A stretch of DNA of 6,744 nt from a bacterium (GTDB taxonomy: Bacteria; Pseudomonadota; Gammaproteobacteria; Burkholderiales; Burkholderiaceae_C): the NCBI GenBank assembly GCA_030824095.1, contig JAVBYK010000452.1, positions 1-6,744 of the forward strand, written 5' to 3'. This document shows positions 5,693 through 6,744 of the stretch, in pieces. Positions within the stretch are counted from its first letter, which is position 1. Each line of letters opens with the position of its first letter. Both the position numbers and the translations under genes were made by a program. The notes below the pieces were generated by a model. It was not told where the DNA came from, did not search any database, and saw only the letters and a list, made by a program, of their open reading frames with translations.

Positions 5693-6744
5693 ATGGAAGT
5701 TTTTCTGATTCTCTTTTTGACGTTGCTCAACGGCGCCTTTGCCATGTCGGAACTGGCGTTGACCGCGAGTCGGAAGATCCGGTTGCAGACGATGGCGGAA
5801 GCCGGCGACAAAGGAGCCCTGTCGGCTCTGGAGTTGTTGAAGAACCCGACCCAGTTCCTGTCGTCCGTGCAAGTCGGCATCACGTCGATTGGCATGCTCA
5901 ATGGCATTGTGGGTGAAGCGGCCTTCAGCGATGGTTTGTCCCACTGGCTGCATGCCAGTCTACCCATCTCCGAACGCGCCGCCGAGTTGTCCGCAACCGG
6001 TGTGGTCGTGACGGCCATCACCTTTATCACCATCCTGTTTGGCGAGCTGGTGCCCAAGCGCATTGGCCAGCTCTATCCCGAGACGGTCGCCCGGCTGGTG
6101 TCACGTCCCATGACCTGGGTGGCGACCGTCGCCAAGCCGTTTGTGCGCCTGCTGTCCGTCTGCACGCATGCCATGCTCAAGGTCTTGCGCATTGACACCA
6201 GCGACAACCGCGCGGTAACCGAGGAAGAGATTTCAGCCAGCCTGGAAGAGGGCGTGGACGCGGGCATCATTGAGCAGCACGAGCACCAGATGGTGCGCAA
6301 CGTCTTTGATCTGGATGACCGCAGCCTCACCTCGATGATGCTGCCACGCGCCGACATTGAATGGATGGATGCCTCATCCACCGTTGCACAGTGCCTGGAA
6401 CAGGCCAGTACCGCCGGGAACAAGGGCGCGCACTCCTGGTATCCGGTGTGCCGTGGATCGCTGGAGCAGGTTGTCGGGCTCATCAGTGTGGCGCGCCTGC
6501 TGGAACTGGGGATGCAGCACGAGGGCAGCATTGAGTCAATCGTGGAGCCAGCAGCCTTTGTCCCGGAAACGCTCAGCGGCATGGAGTTGATCGAGCAGTT
6601 TCGTACTACCTCCGCCCGCATGGTGTTTGTGGTGGACGAGTACGGTGTGGTGCAGGGGTTGCTGACGCCCCATGATCTGCTGGAAGCCATCACCGGAGAG
6701 TTGAAGCCCGATGCCCAGACCGAGGCCTGGGCCACCCAGTTGGG
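5693..6744 (+). CDS. DUF21/CBS-pair HlyC/CorC-family (CNNM-like) membrane protein, partial
   Basis: Inner-membrane protein of the HlyC/CorC 'hemolysin' family, whose better-studied members export Mg2+, Co2+ or polyamines; the substrate here cannot be read from sequence. The frame stays open to the right edge, giving 350 residues of an expected 430-440, so the C-terminal CorC_HlyC domain is outside the window. Seen: hydrophobic segments at about 2-22, 56-78, 97-118 and 141-166 (DUF21), with the family motif GELVPKRI at 117-124; the linker VTEEEISASLEEGVDAGIIE (175-194) and MVRNVFDLDD (200-209); then a CBS pair, first at about 215-275 (MMLPRADIEWMD) and second at about 283-337 (FVVDEYGVVQGLLTPHDLLEAITGEL). 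The ATG at 5693 (MEVFLILFLTLLNGAFAMSE) fits DUF21 starts; no usable in-frame start lies just upstream. Confidence 0.92.
   Translation, partial: MEVFLILFLTLLNGAFAMSELALTASRKIRLQTMAEAGDKGALSALELLKNPTQFLSSVQVGITSIGMLNGIVGEAAFSDGLSHWLHASLPISERAAELSATGVVVTAITFITILFGELVPKRIGQLYPETVARLVSRPMTWVATVAKPFVRLLSVCTHAMLKVLRIDTSDNRAVTEEEISASLEEGVDAGIIEQHEHQMVRNVFDLDDRSLTSMMLPRADIEWMDASSTVAQCLEQASTAGNKGAHSWYPVCRGSLEQVVGLISVARLLELGMQHEGSIESIVEPAAFVPETLSGMELIEQFRTTSARMVFVVDEYGVVQGLLTPHDLLEAITGELKPDAQTEAWATQL

Noticed and set aside
5669..5953. N-terminal extension of apaH (95 extra residues upstream of MALYMIGDVQ)
   Set aside because: It overlaps the DUF21-CBS gene on the other strand, has no phosphoesterase-like sequence, and family members start at MALYMIGD-type sequences.

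Overview
This window reads as an ordinary chromosomal stretch from a GC-rich betaproteobacterium, probably of the Comamonadaceae (Rhodoferax/Polaromonas-like). The GC-biased codon use, the Dcd sequence type (start MSIKSDKWIRHMAE, signature YGTSSYGYDIRC) and the RhlE ending in ...KVAALFKAS point there. The placement comes from remembered family sequences, not from a search. I see no rRNA, tRNA, CRISPR array, transposase or phage gene.

Layout from left to right: (1) 1-218 has no assignable gene. It holds a very long, nearly perfect hairpin (50-128) and a short direct repeat just ahead of dcd. (2) dcd, dCTP deaminase, + strand, 219-791. (3) A 463-residue HD-GYP protein on the - strand, 804-2195, convergent with dcd with 12 bp between stop codons. 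(4) A YpfJ-type membrane-anchored zinc metallopeptidase, + strand, 2293-3174, divergent from the HD-GYP gene across 97 bp. (5) rhlE, a DEAD-box RNA helicase, + strand, 3254-4822, with a structured 79-bp leader/intergenic region. (6) apaH, Ap4A hydrolase, - strand, 4823-5668, whose stop codon directly abuts the rhlE stop codon. (7) A DUF21/CBS-pair (HlyC/CorC, CNNM-like) membrane protein, + strand, from 5693 and cut by the right edge, with only 24 bp between its start codon and that of apaH.

The genes do not form one operon: strand order is + - + + - +, with two convergent and two divergent junctions. They are housekeeping and signalling functions: pyrimidine deoxynucleotide supply (Dcd), cyclic-di-GMP turnover (HD-GYP), envelope proteolysis (YpfJ), RNA remodelling (RhlE), alarmone/cap hydrolysis (ApaH) and cation or solute transport (DUF21-CBS). 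ApaH and RhlE both act in RNA metabolism, but being convergent they share no promoter.

I do not find a clearly new multi-gene system. The points most worth a second look are the tandem HD-GYP protein whose first copy has lost its metal ligands, the long hairpin before dcd, the possible attenuator-like structure before rhlE, and the zero-length rhlE/apaH junction.
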